Both the position numbers and the translations under genes were made by a program. A stretch of 6,434 bases of DNA from a bacterium (lineage in GTDB: Bacteria; UBP4; UBA4092; JAOAEQ01), in NCBI GenBank assembly GCA_026416715.1, contig JAOAEQ010000043.1, positions 1 to 6,434 on the forward strand. Reading direction: 5' to 3'. The number at the start of each line of letters is the position of its first letter. Within the stretch, counting starts at the first letter, position 1. The notes beneath the pieces are model-generated. The model was given only the letters and a program-made list of their open reading frames with translations, had not been told where the DNA came from and did not search any database. Below, one piece after another: positions 5,734 through 6,434 of this stretch.

Positions 5734-6434
5734 ATGAAAAAAATAGCTATTTTTGTTGTAGGAACATTTTTTTATTTTTCGATAAATAATTTAGCTTTTT
5801 CGATTGCACCATTCTCTTCATCAGACACAACGATAACGATCACGTATATCGTAAAAGGGGAAGTGCATAAGTTCACCCGTTTTTTACCAAGACCGCCGGC
5901 AAATGAACAGGAAAAAATCATTGCAATATTAAAAAAGTTTATTCAAGGACCGAACGTAACCGAATTGAAAAAAGGTATAAAATCGGCGGTGCCTAGTCAA
6001 ACACGGATTACTAAAATTGAAGTTGGCAAGAATAACCATATCTTTTTCCATCTCCGTATTCCGAAAAAAAATTTGAATCAGTTGACAGTAACACGATGTG
6101 ATGATTTCTATGATAGTTTGAGCAAGACATTATATGGTATTGCGACATCGTATAGTGTAACTGTCCTCGTATTAGATGAAGTTAGTGGTCAATATAAACC
6201 GTTATCTGATTTTTTACCGCCATTACCGCCGCAACCCAAAAAACCTGACCAGGAACAGCCGGAGTCAAAAAAATCTATTCCACCGATTAAAGAAGCGCAA
6301 GGATATCCTGCTGGATACGGACAGGGTCAACCGACCGGCGCATTAACTGGGAAAACTGTGTTTATCAGTCCGGGTCATGGTTGGTATTATGACGGAGGAA
6401 CGTATAGCAATTCAACCTGGAAAACCCAACGTGA
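5734..6434 (+). CDS. Secreted GerMN / amidase_3 protein, 3' end cut by the window
   Basis: The frame is open for 233 codons plus two bases and runs off the right edge. A signal peptide covers about residues 1-23 (MKKIAIFVVG start). A diverged GerMN domain lies at about 33-150, with the QGP motif at 71-73 and GIKSAVPSQT at 81-90, matching the same places in gene 1. A proline- and lysine-rich linker follows (about 160-187). LTGKTVFISPGHGWYYD (204-220) then starts an amidase_3 fold with the first zinc ligand H215. The last visible residues (STWKTQR, 227-233) resemble the WALQR stretch after the same histidine in gene 1. The remaining zinc ligands and catalytic glutamate are beyond the window, so activity cannot be judged. 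It is a divergent paralogue of gene 1, with an added proline-rich linker and its own promoter candidate. Whether it also carries the golvesin-like insert, FN3 or C-terminal domain is unknown. Confidence 0.85.
   Translation, partial: MKKIAIFVVGTFFYFSINNLAFSIAPFSSSDTTITITYIVKGEVHKFTRFLPRPPANEQEKIIAILKKFIQGPNVTELKKGIKSAVPSQTRITKIEVGKNNHIFFHLRIPKKNLNQLTVTRCDDFYDSLSKTLYGIATSYSVTVLVLDEVSGQYKPLSDFLPPLPPQPKKPDQEQPESKKSIPPIKEAQGYPAGYGQGQPTGALTGKTVFISPGHGWYYDGGTYSNSTWKTQR

Overview
The window is a stretch of bacterial chromosome, AT-rich by eye, with three same-direction genes on the + strand. All three encode proteins with N-terminal signal peptides, so all are predicted to act outside the cytoplasm on cell-wall or other glycans. 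I see no mobile element, CRISPR array, tRNA or rRNA. The domain set is an N-acetylmuramoyl-L-alanine amidase with a golvesin-like insert, FN3, an amidotransferase-like C-terminal domain and an ending that reads PVELSSF. I associate this set with Bacteroidetes/Chlorobi relatives and uncultured candidate phyla. The phylum cannot be fixed from this sequence alone.

Layout. Positions 1-133 hold two small perfect hairpins, a sigma70-type promoter candidate with an extended -10, and a nine-base Shine-Dalgarno match. Gene 1 (134-2989) is a 951-residue secreted amidase: signal peptide, GerMN domain, zinc amidase_3 fold with a golvesin-like domain inserted in it, FN3, and a Rossmann-like C-terminal domain. 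A 55-base gap with a weak terminator-like hairpin leads to gene 2 (start chosen at 3045, end 5477). Gene 2 is an 810-residue secreted TIM-barrel glycoside hydrolase of the clan GH-A type with C-terminal beta-rich domains. A 256-base intergenic region (5478-5733) carries an 11-bp hairpin, a second copy of the promoter element, a second hairpin and a ribosome binding site. Gene 3 (5734 to the right edge) is a second GerMN plus amidase_3 protein, cut off by the window end just after the first zinc-ligand histidine.

How the parts fit. Two divergent amidase paralogues flank a glycoside hydrolase. A 15-base sequence is identical upstream of both amidase genes and contains the extended -10, so the two amidases may be controlled together. 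Gene 2 has no clear promoter of its own and probably depends on read-through from gene 1. A reasonable inference is an envelope-remodelling or glycan-degrading locus in which amidases cut peptide stems from muramic acid and the glycosidase cuts a sugar chain. The actual substrates are not visible in the sequence. The most distinctive points are the GerMN domain fused to the amidase, the binding-type domain placed inside the catalytic fold, the shared promoter element, and the short PVELSSF ending.
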